From Ilumatobacteraceae bacterium (GTDB lineage Bacteria; Actinomycetota; Acidimicrobiia; Acidimicrobiales; Ilumatobacteraceae): 32,926 bases of DNA. Both the position numbers and the translations under genes were made by a program. The DNA lies in NCBI GenBank assembly GCA_009691255.1, contig SHUT01000019.1, forward strand, positions 1 through 32,926, written 5' to 3'. Below, one piece after another: positions 25,407-32,926 of the stretch (positions are counted from its first letter, which is position 1; each line of letters starts with the position of its first letter). The notes under the pieces are model-generated. The model had not been told where the DNA came from. It was given only the letters and a program-made list of their open reading frames with translations, and did no database searches.

Positions 25407-26806
25407 TCGCAGTCGTCACGCCCGAACAAATGAGGCAGGCAGACACAGCAACGATTGTTGCTCTTGGTGGCTACTCAGATGTATTGATCAACAGGGCCGG
25501 TGCTGCGGTTGCTCATGTTGCTATCGGCATGATGGGTGGCGGCTATGGCAAGCGTGTCGTGGTGATTTGTGGCAAAGGCGATAACGGTAATGACGGGCGA
25601 GTAGCGGCACAGCGCTTGCGTCAACGCGGTGCACAAGTTCGCGAACTAGATGCCACTACTGCTGCTGATGTTTTTATTGACTCCCGAACTGCTGACCTGG
25701 TCATCGACGCGGCATACGGAATCGGTTTTCATGGCACATGGCAACCACCCATTGTTTTTGATGTACCAGTCTTGGCAGTCGATCTGCCTAGTGGGCTTAA
25801 TCCGATGACCGGAAAAGCAGAGGGCGCAGTACTCGTTGCACACACCACAATCACTTTTGCCGCGCTCAAACCAGGTCATGTGTTGGGTGATGGTCCGACC
25901 ATCTGTGGAGTGGTTGAACTGGCAGATATTGGTGTCGATGTTTTAGACCACTGTGCAGACGTCGACATTTATGTTGTCGAGCCCGGAGATGTTGCATCGT
26001 GGCTGACTCCGCGAGAACATGACGCCCATAAATGGAACAACGGCGTTCGTGTTTTGGCTGGCAGCAGGGGAATGACTGGGGCAGCATCGTTGGTATGTGC
26101 AGCAGCAATGCGCGCTGGTGCTGGCATTGTGCATGTGTCGTTGCGCGACGATGCAGCGCTTGATGTCGCACTTCCTACCGAGGTTGTTCAACGACGTCTT
26201 CCGGATTCAGACTGGGCTGATTTTATTTCAAGCGATCTTGGTCGCTTTAAATCTTTGGTCATCGGACCAGGACTCGGGCGTGGTGACGACGTGTCTGGTG
26301 AAGTACGAGCTGTCTTGGCGGTTGCAGATATTCCGACCGTTATCGACGGCGATGGATTAACGGCAGCAATTGACGCGCACAATTCATCTACGGTGATCGC
26401 TACGCGTAAAGCACCGACTGTCTTGACGCCGCACGACGGAGAATTCGCAGCACTTGGCGGTGATACCGAGACTGCTGATCGAATTGGCGCGACGCGTGAT
26501 CTGGCAATCAAGATGAACTGCACTGTCTTGCGCAAAGGACCCACCACGATTGTGACATCGGCTAGCGGACCAACGTTGTTAGTGGTGTCTGGCGATAAAC
26601 GCCTAGCCACTGCCGGAAGCGGCGATGTGTTGTCTGGAGTAATCGGAGCATTGTTGGCACGTGGACTTGAGCCATTGACTGCGGCAGCAGGTGGCGCACT
26701 GATTCACGGATTGGCCGGACAGATGTCTCCAATCGAAGGCACACTTGCTCGTGATATTGCTGGCAATATTTCCGATGTGCTATCCGAACTTGTGAGTCCG
26801 CGATGA
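25403..26806 (+). CDS. nnr: Bifunctional NAD(P)H-hydrate epimerase / ADP-dependent dehydratase
   Basis: A two-domain nicotinamide repair protein of 467 residues. The N-terminal YjeF_N domain (about 1-205) epimerises R- and S-NAD(P)HX and contains CGKGDNGNDGRVAAQRL (57-) and VDLPSGLNPMTG. The C-terminal ribokinase-like domain (about 215-467) dehydrates S-NAD(P)HX using ADP; GPGLGR, TPHDGEFAAL and AGSGDVLSGVIGALLARG (Asp408) are its motifs. The GTG start overlaps the acpS stop; an ATG at 25430 is a weaker alternative. The stop overlaps alr (ATGA). Confidence 0.94.
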   Translation: MIAVVTPEQMRQADTATIVALGGYSDVLINRAGAAVAHVAIGMMGGGYGKRVVVICGKGDNGNDGRVAAQRLRQRGAQVRELDATTAADVFIDSRTADLVIDAAYGIGFHGTWQPPIVFDVPVLAVDLPSGLNPMTGKAEGAVLVAHTTITFAALKPGHVLGDGPTICGVVELADIGVDVLDHCADVDIYVVEPGDVASWLTPREHDAHKWNNGVRVLAGSRGMTGAASLVCAAAMRAGAGIVHVSLRDDAALDVALPTEVVQRRLPDSDWADFISSDLGRFKSLVIGPGLGRGDDVSGEVRAVLAVADIPTVIDGDGLTAAIDAHNSSTVIATRKAPTVLTPHDGEFAALGGDTETADRIGATRDLAIKMNCTVLRKGPTTIVTSASGPTLLVVSGDKRLATAGSGDVLSGVIGALLARGLEPLTAAAGGALIHGLAGQMSPIEGTLARDIAGNISDVLSELVSPR

Positions 26807-27930
26807 CTGATTTTTCACAACGATGGGCGTGGGTAGATATAAATCTCGGATTGATTCAACACAACACAGCGATTATTGCGCAACGAATTGACCCCACAGA
26901 AGTATGGGCAGTCGTCAAGGCTGGCGCATACGGACACGGTGCGGTGCAGGTGTCTCAGGCTGCGCTCACTGCAGGTGCGACTGGTTTGTGTGTTGCGCTT
27001 GTCGAAGAAGCCATTGCCTTGCGCGCTGGCGGAATATCTGCCCCCATATTATTATTGAGCGAACAACCTGCATCACAAGCACATGACATTGTGTTGCACG
27101 ATCTTGTGGCCACTGTTTCTACTGCGGTCGGAGCAAGTGCCATTGCCGTTGCCGCGGCACAAGTTGGTCGGGTCGTTGGTGTGCACATGAAGATCGATAC
27201 CGGAATGCATCGTGTCGGAGTTGCCCCATCTGAAGCACTTGCACTTGCCCAGTTCATCGGGTCGAGTGAGTCGTTGCGCCTAGACGGCATCTGGACGCAT
27301 TTCGCAGTTGCCGACACACCATCTCATCCGGCAAATGCGGCACAGTTACAATTGTTTACGAACACTCTTGACATGTTGGCTTCACACGGCGTCACTGCAC
27401 CTTGCATTCATGCGGCAAACAGTGCCTCGGCGCTAACAACACCGAACTCTCGTTTTTCGATAGCCCGCATTGGTATCGCGATGTACGGACTATTGCCAGG
27501 TCCTGATGTGCGTGATGCATGTGCTGGGCTTATTCCGGTGATGTCGTTGCGTGCTCGTGTGTCGGCTTTGCGCTGGATAGACGCTGGCGAGGCCGTGTCA
27601 TACGGATTGCGCCGAACAGTTCTTGCTAAAAGTCTGATCGCCACGATTCCACTCGGGTATGCCGATGGAGTTCCGCGTCGGTTATGGGAATCGCACACAT
27701 CGGTGCTAATCAATGGGATACCCCGCGAAATATGCGGAACAGTATCGATGGATCAACTCATGGTCGACTGTGGCAGCGATAGTTCTGTGACAATCGGCGA
27801 CGAAGTTGTTTTGTTTGGCTCGCAAGGCGAACACACAATTACTCCAGATGACTGGGCGGCGCGTTGCGGGACCATCGGATACGAAATCGTTTGCGGAATC
27901 AGCGCTCGAATACATCGGCGGTATGTGTGA
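26803..27930 (+). CDS. alr: Alanine racemase
   Basis: Alr, 375 residues, a PLP enzyme giving D-alanine for peptidoglycan. The PLP lysine is Lys39 in VVKAGAYGHG, the second catalytic residue is Tyr267 in AVSYGLRRT, and CGTVSMDQLMVD near the C-terminus is typical. Position 41, usually Asp or Asn in this motif, is Gly here, a mild departure. The ATG overlaps the nnr stop by four bases, and the stop overlaps the tsaE GTG. Confidence 0.95.
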   Translation: MTDFSQRWAWVDINLGLIQHNTAIIAQRIDPTEVWAVVKAGAYGHGAVQVSQAALTAGATGLCVALVEEAIALRAGGISAPILLLSEQPASQAHDIVLHDLVATVSTAVGASAIAVAAAQVGRVVGVHMKIDTGMHRVGVAPSEALALAQFIGSSESLRLDGIWTHFAVADTPSHPANAAQLQLFTNTLDMLASHGVTAPCIHAANSASALTTPNSRFSIARIGIAMYGLLPGPDVRDACAGLIPVMSLRARVSALRWIDAGEAVSYGLRRTVLAKSLIATIPLGYADGVPRRLWESHTSVLINGIPREICGTVSMDQLMVDCGSDSSVTIGDEVVLFGSQGEHTITPDDWAARCGTIGYEIVCGISARIHRRYV

Positions 27931-28424
27931 TTGTCCTGTGTTCGCGCTCTGTGCATGACACCCACGCAATTGCTGGTGTTATCGCTGGTCTTGCTCGGCC
28001 GCGTGATGTAATCATCTTGGCTGGCGACATGGGGGCCGGTAAAACTGCTTTTGCAGTCGGCTTTGCTCAACATTTAGGTGTGAGCGACGATGAGATGGTG
28101 GCATCACCCACATTTACACTCGTGCATACGCATGACTCTGGGCGTCTGCCTTTGCTGCATGCCGACGTATATCGCCTGCACCAAGTCGGAGAAGTTTCTG
28201 ACCTCGGACTACTCGAGCAGGCAGACATGGGCCGAGTAGTGCTCGTGGAATGGGGAAACGTTGTTGCCGATGTGCTCGGAGATGTATTAACTGTAGAACT
28301 AATGCCTATTGACGACGATGAAAATGCACGCAATGTCTTGATCACAGTTACAGGTCAAGTGTGGGCATCGCGCTGGAAACAACTTGAGCGCGAACTAACA
28401 AAATGGGATGAACTTGCATGTTGA
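27927..28424 (+). CDS. tsaE: tRNA t6A biosynthesis ATPase TsaE
   Basis: TsaE, 165 residues from the GTG at 27927, which overlaps the alr stop (GTGA). The frame is open further upstream inside alr, but those residues are not family-like. Walker A is GDMGAGKT with Lys39; SPTFTLVHTH and LLHADVYRLHQ follow, then VVLVEWGN as the Walker B-like region. It works with TsaB and TsaD to make threonylcarbamoyladenosine at tRNA position 37. The stop overlaps the tsaB start by seven bases. Confidence 0.94.
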   Translation: MIVLCSRSVHDTHAIAGVIAGLARPRDVIILAGDMGAGKTAFAVGFAQHLGVSDDEMVASPTFTLVHTHDSGRLPLLHADVYRLHQVGEVSDLGLLEQADMGRVVLVEWGNVVADVLGDVLTVELMPIDDDENARNVLITVTGQVWASRWKQLERELTKWDELAC

Positions 28425-29134
28425 TTCTAGGTATCGAAACTGCAGTCGAGCACGTCAGCGTGGCACTCGCAGATCATCGCGGAACACTTGCGACAAGTTT
28501 GTTGGCAAGCGATCGACGACATGCCGAATCATTGGTCCCGATGATTCAATTTGTGTGCGCGCAAGCCGGCATCAACACGAAAGAACTCGATGCAATTGCC
28601 GTTGACACTGGTCCAGGGCTCTTCACCGGAATGCGTGTTGGTATTGCGACGGCTAAATCCATGGCTTGGGCATTAGATATTCCGGTCATCCCTGTGTGCA
28701 GTCTTGACATCTTGGCGCAACGAGTGACGCGTTGTGACGACATTATTGCAGCAGCACTCGACGCTCGCCGTGGTGAGGTGTATTGGGCACTGTATCGGCC
28801 TGCCAGTGACGCATCGCCCATTGTGCAACGACTCACCGAACCAGTTGTGACTGTGCCAGACGATCTCGCGGCGCTCTTAAATGAGCGTGCCCAGATGGTG
28901 GTGTGCGTCGGCTCAGGTATTGAGCGCTACAAAGACACGATTGATTTTGTTTCGACAGCTCAATGTGCTGGCCCTGCGTATGCACAACCACATGCCCAGG
29001 AGCTATTGATTATCGCAGCGCAGCGTGCGATTCGAGAAGAATGGGTGTCGGCAAGCGATATCGAAGCGATGTATTTGCGGGCACCAGACGCCGAAATAAA
29101 TTGGGCGACCAGACTGACAGCGCGGGATCACTGA
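28418..29134 (+). CDS. tsaB: t6A biosynthesis protein TsaB
   Basis: TsaB, 238 residues, an ASKHA-fold partner of TsaD without its own catalysis. It begins MLILGIETAVEHVSVALAD and has AVDTGPGLFTGMRVGIATAK, the family signature. The C-terminal part is variable, ending AMYLRAPDAEINWATR. It is placed between tsaE and rimI, the usual actinobacterial order. Confidence 0.93.
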   Translation: MLILGIETAVEHVSVALADHRGTLATSLLASDRRHAESLVPMIQFVCAQAGINTKELDAIAVDTGPGLFTGMRVGIATAKSMAWALDIPVIPVCSLDILAQRVTRCDDIIAAALDARRGEVYWALYRPASDASPIVQRLTEPVVTVPDDLAALLNERAQMVVCVGSGIERYKDTIDFVSTAQCAGPAYAQPHAQELLIIAAQRAIREEWVSASDIEAMYLRAPDAEINWATRLTARDH

Positions 29135-29135
29135 C

Positions 29136-29663
29136 ATGCGAGTGATGCGTAATTCTTCAATTAATGAGCTCACGATAGAGCCAATGCATCGACGTCACCT
29201 GCGTCGAGTTATACAAATTGAAGAACAGGTCTATCCACGTCCATGGTCACACAACACATTTGTGACAGAGCTTGCTCAAACGCGCAGTGGTGCTCGGTAT
29301 TACATGACCGCATATGTTGGCGACACACTGGTCGGATACGCCGGCATGTTGTTTAGCGACCAAGATGCCCATGTCACCAATATCGCTGTTGACCCCGAGT
29401 GGCAACAACGAGGTGTCGCCACAGAACTGATGCTCGATGTTGGTTTTATCGCCCGTGACCGTCAATGCGATGCGCTGACTCTTGAAGTACGCCATACCAA
29501 TACGGCTGCACAAGAGTTGTATCGGCGTTTTGGGTTTGTGCCCGCAGGTGTTCGTAAAAAATATTATGAAAACCGTGATGATGCACTAATCATGTGGCGA
29601 CATGGTGTTCAATCAGAAGAATTTGAACAACGATTGCGCTTTATACAAGCAGGTCGATCATGA
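29136..29663 (+). CDS. rimI: RimI-type ribosomal protein N-acetyltransferase (GNAT)
   Basis: A GNAT acetyltransferase of 175 residues, RimI type, which acetylates protein N-termini such as S18. The acetyl-CoA site is VTNIAVDPEWQQRGVATELM. LEVRHTNTAAQELYRRFGFV and VRKKYYENRDDALIMW are RimI motifs. The start could be 29136 or the ATG at 29145. It begins one base after tsaB and overlaps tsaD (ATGA). Confidence 0.92.
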   Translation: MRVMRNSSINELTIEPMHRRHLRRVIQIEEQVYPRPWSHNTFVTELAQTRSGARYYMTAYVGDTLVGYAGMLFSDQDAHVTNIAVDPEWQQRGVATELMLDVGFIARDRQCDALTLEVRHTNTAAQELYRRFGFVPAGVRKKYYENRDDALIMWRHGVQSEEFEQRLRFIQAGRS

Positions 29664-30682
29664 CCACACTGGCTACTCCAAACACGGTGATTCTTGGAAT
29701 CGAAACAAGTTGTGATGAGACTGCTGCGTCGGTTGTATTAGGCGGCAACGACGTGTTGTCGTCGGTTGTGAGCAGTCAAATTGACATCCACGCTCGTTTT
29801 GGTGGTGTTGTTCCAGAGGTTGCAAGTCGCGCCCATCTTGAATCGATTATCCCTGTCGTGCAAGAAGCAGTGCGATTGGCTGATATTGATCCTGCACGAA
29901 TCGATGCAGTTGCAGCAACCGTGGGCCCCGGGCTCATTGGTGCATTACTTGTGGGGGTGTCCGCGGCCAAGGCCCTTGCTTTGGTGTGGGACAAACCTTT
30001 TATCGGCGTCAATCACATGGAGGCTCATCTGTACGCCGGTTTGCTGGACGACCCCACATTGCAGTTTCCGCTCGTAGTTTTGTTGGTATCAGGCGGTCAC
30101 ACGATGTTGGTCGAAATGATTGACCACGGTATGTACCGTCTGCTGGGTCGAACGATCGATGATGCTGCAGGCGAAGCGTATGACAAAGTGGCGCGATACT
30201 TAGATCTCGGATATCCAGGTGGACCAGCAATTGACGCCGCAGCAGAACAAGGAAACCCTGAAGCAATTAATTTTCCGCGGGCGATGATGCATGACGGTCT
30301 CAATTTTTCTTTCAGTGGACTCAAAACATCGGTCATTAACTACGTGCGCAAGAATCCCAATGTGTCCAATATTGATGTGGCTGCATCATTTCAGGCTGCT
30401 GTTGTTGATGTATTGGTTGCCAAGACAATCATGGCCGCTCAACAAGTAGGCGCAACAGGTGTCGTGCTCGGTGGCGGTGTTGCCGCCAACTCACGCCTGC
30501 GCGCGCAATTGCAAAGTCAAGGACAACTCAATGGTTTGCGCGTGGCGGTGCCGAGTCGAGCAATGTGCACAGATAATGCAGCCATGATTGCCGCGGCAGG
30601 GTGGCATCGCTTGGGCACCAACGGACCAACGGCTATGTCTGCTGGGGCTAATCCCAATCTTGCGCTACCGGTTGTCGCATGA
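29660..30682 (+). CDS. tsaD: tRNA N6-threonylcarbamoyladenosine transferase TsaD
   Basis: TsaD (formerly Gcp/YgjD), 340 residues, transfers the threonylcarbamoyl group to A37 of tRNAs reading ANN codons. ILGIETSCDETAASVV opens the ASKHA fold. Metal ligands His119 and His123 lie in NHMEAHLYAG. LLVSGGHTMLV and GEAYDKVAR follow, and CTDNAAMIAAAG is near the end. It overlaps rimI at the start and dus at the stop, each by ATGA. Confidence 0.96.
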   Translation: MTTLATPNTVILGIETSCDETAASVVLGGNDVLSSVVSSQIDIHARFGGVVPEVASRAHLESIIPVVQEAVRLADIDPARIDAVAATVGPGLIGALLVGVSAAKALALVWDKPFIGVNHMEAHLYAGLLDDPTLQFPLVVLLVSGGHTMLVEMIDHGMYRLLGRTIDDAAGEAYDKVARYLDLGYPGGPAIDAAAEQGNPEAINFPRAMMHDGLNFSFSGLKTSVINYVRKNPNVSNIDVAASFQAAVVDVLVAKTIMAAQQVGATGVVLGGGVAANSRLRAQLQSQGQLNGLRVAVPSRAMCTDNAAMIAAAGWHRLGTNGPTAMSAGANPNLALPVVA

Positions 30683-31830
30683 CATCTTTGCCTCCGTCTC
30701 AAATGCCACTTGTTCTTGGCAAGCGTATTGTGTCTCCGCCAATCGTGCTCGCCCCCATGGCTGGTGTTACTAATGCTCCATTTCGCAGTTTGTGTCGCTC
30801 GTTTGGGCCCGGTCTTGTCTATGTCAATGAGATGGTGATGGCGGCCGCGCTAATTCATGGCAACGCCAAAACAAAATGCATGGTTACATTTTCAGTCGAT
30901 GAAGATTTTCGCAGTTTGCAGATTTACGGAAGCGACCCAGATTTTGTCGCAAAGGCAGTGCGTCGGTTGTGTGAAAATGACGAAGTTGATCACATTGACA
31001 TTAACTTTGGTTGTCCCGCTCAAAAAGTGACACGCAAAGGTGGTGGCGCTGCAGTGCCGGTGAAGAAAAACCTATTACGAGCCATCATGTCAGTAGCCGT
31101 TCGCGAAGCATCGCGTTTTAATATTCCGGTGACCTGCAAATTTCGCATCGGAATCAATGATGAGATCACGACATACATCGACACAGGTCTAATTGCTCAA
31201 GAGGAAGGCATTGCCGCTATTGCATTGCACGCCCGCACTGCCGAACAGCATTATGCGGGCCACGCACGATGGGGCGCAATAGCCAACCTCAAACGGGAAG
31301 TCACTCGTATCCCTGTTTTAGGAAACGGAGATATTTGGGAAGCAACTGATGCAATCGAAATGATGCGCCAAACACAATGTGATGGCGTAGTGATTGGGCG
31401 TGGCTGTCTGGGTAAACCTTGGTTGTTCAGAGACCTTGTCGACGTTTTTGCCGGACGCGATATTCAGCCAACTCCAGACTTGGGTTTTGTCACGGACGTG
31501 ATGCTGCAGCACGCAGACGCATTGTGTGCTCATCAAGGTACTGAATCTGGTATCCGTAGTTTTCGCAAGCACACGGGTTGGTATCTCACGGGGTATCCAG
31601 TTGGTTCAGATATTCGTCGGCGCATGTCGATGGTGTCGTCGCTCGCCGAACTAACAACACTTAGTGCCGAACTTGATCCTGCGCTCAACATTGTCGCAGG
31701 TGGCGAACGCATCGCTCGTGGACACACCAATGGTCCAATTCGAGTGGTATTACCCGAAGGCTTTCTTGATACCGCAGATGACCTCGTGCCGCCTGCTGAT
31801 GCTCATGTCACCACACTGAGCGGCGGATGA
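30679..31830 (+). CDS. dusB: tRNA-dihydrouridine synthase (DusB family)
   Basis: A flavin-dependent Dus enzyme of 383 residues, reducing uridines in the tRNA D-loop. LAPMAGVTNAPFRSLCR is the FMN-binding start of the TIM barrel. INFGCPAQKVTRKGGGAA holds the catalytic Cys112. IALHARTAEQHYAGHARWGA and VLGNGDIWEATDAIEMM complete the barrel, and GVVIGRGCLGKPWLF is typical. The ATG overlaps the tsaD stop. Subtype B is my best match but other Dus subtypes are not excluded. Confidence 0.92.
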   Translation: MTSLPPSQMPLVLGKRIVSPPIVLAPMAGVTNAPFRSLCRSFGPGLVYVNEMVMAAALIHGNAKTKCMVTFSVDEDFRSLQIYGSDPDFVAKAVRRLCENDEVDHIDINFGCPAQKVTRKGGGAAVPVKKNLLRAIMSVAVREASRFNIPVTCKFRIGINDEITTYIDTGLIAQEEGIAAIALHARTAEQHYAGHARWGAIANLKREVTRIPVLGNGDIWEATDAIEMMRQTQCDGVVIGRGCLGKPWLFRDLVDVFAGRDIQPTPDLGFVTDVMLQHADALCAHQGTESGIRSFRKHTGWYLTGYPVGSDIRRRMSMVSSLAELTTLSAELDPALNIVAGGERIARGHTNGPIRVVLPEGFLDTADDLVPPADAHVTTLSGG

Positions 31831-32414
31831 CTTCTTCGCCACAAACAATTGTATTGGCATCACGGTCGCCGCGTCGCCTTGAATTATTGCGTCGTATTGG
31901 TGTCGAGCCCATCGTGTGTCCTGCAGATGTCGATGAGTCGCCGTTTTTAAATGAAGTTCCAATTTCGTATGTCAGTCGTATTTCAAAGTGCAAAGCAGAA
32001 ACCGTTGCGCATCAATTCATCAACGAGATTGTCTTGGCCGCGGATACGACGGTCGAACTCGACGGTGTGATCTTTGGTCAACCAGTTGACGACAGCGATG
32101 CCCGACGCATGCTCAGTGCATTAAGTGCCAAGACGCATAATGTGCACACTGCTGTCAGCGTGCTACGACCAGGCGTTGCTATGCGCACAGTGGTGGTGAC
32201 ATCGCAGGTTACTTTTATTGCCCTGAACCCACACATCATCGAGTGGTACTTAGCCACCGGCGAACCTCGGGGCAAGGCAGGCGCCTATGCGGTGCAGGGG
32301 GCTGGGGGAGTTCTGGTCAAGCACGTGCGAGGCTCAATGAGCAACGTGGTGGGCTTACCCCTGCGTGAAGCCCTAGAAGATCTGTGGCACGAATTATGGG
32401 GTGCCAAGGTATAA
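31827..32414 (+). CDS. maf: Maf-family nucleoside triphosphate pyrophosphatase
   Basis: Maf, 195 residues. Family members hydrolyse non-canonical or pyrimidine nucleoside triphosphates and have been linked to septum formation. IVLASRSPRRLELLRRIG is the conserved N-terminus, VLAADTTVELDG contains Asp73 of the active site, and the C-terminal GKAGAYAVQGAGGVLVKHVR and GSMSNVVGLPL are signatures. The ATG overlaps the dus stop. It is the last gene before the groES promoter region. Confidence 0.94.
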   Translation: MTSSPQTIVLASRSPRRLELLRRIGVEPIVCPADVDESPFLNEVPISYVSRISKCKAETVAHQFINEIVLAADTTVELDGVIFGQPVDDSDARRMLSALSAKTHNVHTAVSVLRPGVAMRTVVVTSQVTFIALNPHIIEWYLATGEPRGKAGAYAVQGAGGVLVKHVRGSMSNVVGLPLREALEDLWHELWGAKV

Positions 32415-32443
32415 ATATCGCCCTGCAGAAGCCAGCAGGACGG

Positions 32444-32497
32444 TTGCTAACGCGCCCTTGGTCGGTATCATTAGCAATCGCACTCGCCGAGTGCTAA
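32444..32497 (+). promoter_or_regulatory. groES promoter with CIRCE operator
   Basis: TTGCTA (32444-32449) and TATCAT (32466-32471), 16 bases apart, form a promoter. The CIRCE element lies at 32471-32497: left arm TTAGCAATC, nine-base spacer, right arm GAGTGCTAA. Only one base of the left arm departs from the consensus TTAGCACTC. CIRCE is bound by the HrcA repressor, so groES-groEL should be heat-inducible. It overlaps the end of the -10. A smaller perfect repeat, GCACTC/GAGTGC, is nested at 32480-32494. Confidence 0.9.
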
Positions 32498-32549
32498 TCC
32501 CCGGGTCGAACCCCGGCCAGGGGAAAACAGCTCTTTTCGGAGGAACACC

Positions 32550-32843
32550 ATGAATTGGAAGCCACTTGATGACCGTATTGTCGTGAAGCCAAATGAGGCC
32601 GAGCAGACCACTGCTTCGGGTCTTGTTATTCCCGACACTGCTAAAGAAAAGCCACAGCAGGGCACAGTGCTCGCAGTTGGTCCTGGTCGCTGGAGCGATT
32701 CAGAGGGCAAGCATTTCCCACTCTCAATCAAAGTTGGCGATGTTGTCTTGTACAGCAAGTACGGCGGCACCGAAGTCACCGATGGTGGCGACGACCTTCT
32801 TATTCTCACAAGCCGCGACGTTCTTGCCATTGTTGGCAAGTAG
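32550..32843 (+). CDS. groS: Co-chaperonin GroES
   Basis: GroES, 97 residues, the heptameric lid of the GroEL folding chamber. It starts [20 protein letters not shown] and shows the mobile loop [19 protein letters not shown] and [22 protein letters not shown] lies six bases before the ATG. It is controlled by the upstream CIRCE and is followed by groEL after 27 bases. Confidence 0.97.
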   Translation: MNWKPLDDRIVVKPNEAEQTTASGLVIPDTAKEKPQQGTVLAVGPGRWSDSEGKHFPLSIKVGDVVLYSKYGGTEVTDGGDDLLILTSRDVLAIVGK

Positions 32844-32870
32844 TCCATTTAGTACCAAGAAAGAACACAC

Positions 32871-32926
32871 ATGGCAAAGCAACTGAAATTTGGCGACGAA
32901 GCACGTCGCGCACTCGAAGCAGGCGT
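32871..32926 (+). CDS. groL: Chaperonin GroEL, 5' end (partial)
   Basis: The first 18 complete codons, MAKQLKFGDEARRALEAG, match the conserved GroEL N-terminus. The gene runs off the window. It forms the groES-groEL operon with the preceding gene. The upstream stretch AAGAAAGAACACAC is a weak ribosome-binding site. It could be the main or a second groEL copy; this window cannot tell. Confidence 0.92.
   Translation, partial: MAKQLKFGDEARRALEAG

Noticed and set aside
32501-32523. GGGTCGAACCCC stretch resembling a tRNA T-arm between CIRCE and groES.
   Set aside because: The loop lacks one T of the usual TTCGAA pattern and there are no D-arm, anticodon arm or acceptor partners. It is only a short leader hairpin.

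Overview
The window is a dense bacterial chromosome segment. Nearly every gene is on the + strand; the one exception is a dioxygenase-like gene near the start. Gene order and content point to Actinomycetota: tuf, then the S10-spc-alpha ribosomal operons; a zinc-type S14; rplM-rpsI-glmM; acpS-nnr-alr-tsaE-tsaB-rimI-tsaD upstream of groES-groEL with a CIRCE operator. The moderate G+C, a very large GlmS-like protein and an apparently leaderless promoter make a freshwater Acidimicrobiia (Ilumatobacter-like) lineage my best guess. That placement is inference.

Layout. 1-452: the end of tuf, then rpsJ. 453-3669: three genes not expected here, a membrane-anchored HtrA-type protease and a divergent pair (PhyH-like dioxygenase, alpha/beta hydrolase), which separate rpsJ from the rest of the S10 operon. 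3670-3922: a gene-free, hairpin-rich leader. 3923-14473: rplC to secY in canonical order. 14511-19294: adk, infA, rpmJ, rpsM, rpsK, rpsD, rpoA, rplQ, truA; map, often found between adk and infA, is absent. 19379-20239: rplM-rpsI behind a two-hairpin leader. 20293-32414: a tightly packed run of glmM, a 1131-residue GlmS-like protein, acpS, nnr, alr, tsaE, tsaB, rimI, tsaD, dus and maf. 32415-32926: promoter plus CIRCE, groES and the first codons of groEL.

How the genes work together. The first two thirds supply ribosome assembly, initiation (IF-1), transcription (alpha subunit), secretion (SecY), adenylate balance (Adk) and pseudouridylation (TruA). The final third supplies cell-wall precursors (GlmM, GlmS-like, Alr), acyl-carrier activation (AcpS), repair of damaged NAD(P)H (Nnr), the t6A tRNA modification set (TsaE/B/D with RimI), dihydrouridine synthesis (Dus), a Maf nucleotide pyrophosphatase, and the heat-shock chaperonin.

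Most interesting points: infA looks as if it starts at a CTG codon behind a perfect Shine-Dalgarno; the PhyH/hydrolase pair appears to share one symmetric pair of overlapping -10 elements giving two leaderless transcripts; the S10 operon is split and the downstream part has its own structured leader, including a 5-codon upstream ORF; and the GlmS-like protein is almost twice the normal size, with an insertion after its catalytic cysteine and a large C-terminal extension. No CRISPR array, insertion sequence, phage gene, tRNA or rRNA was seen.
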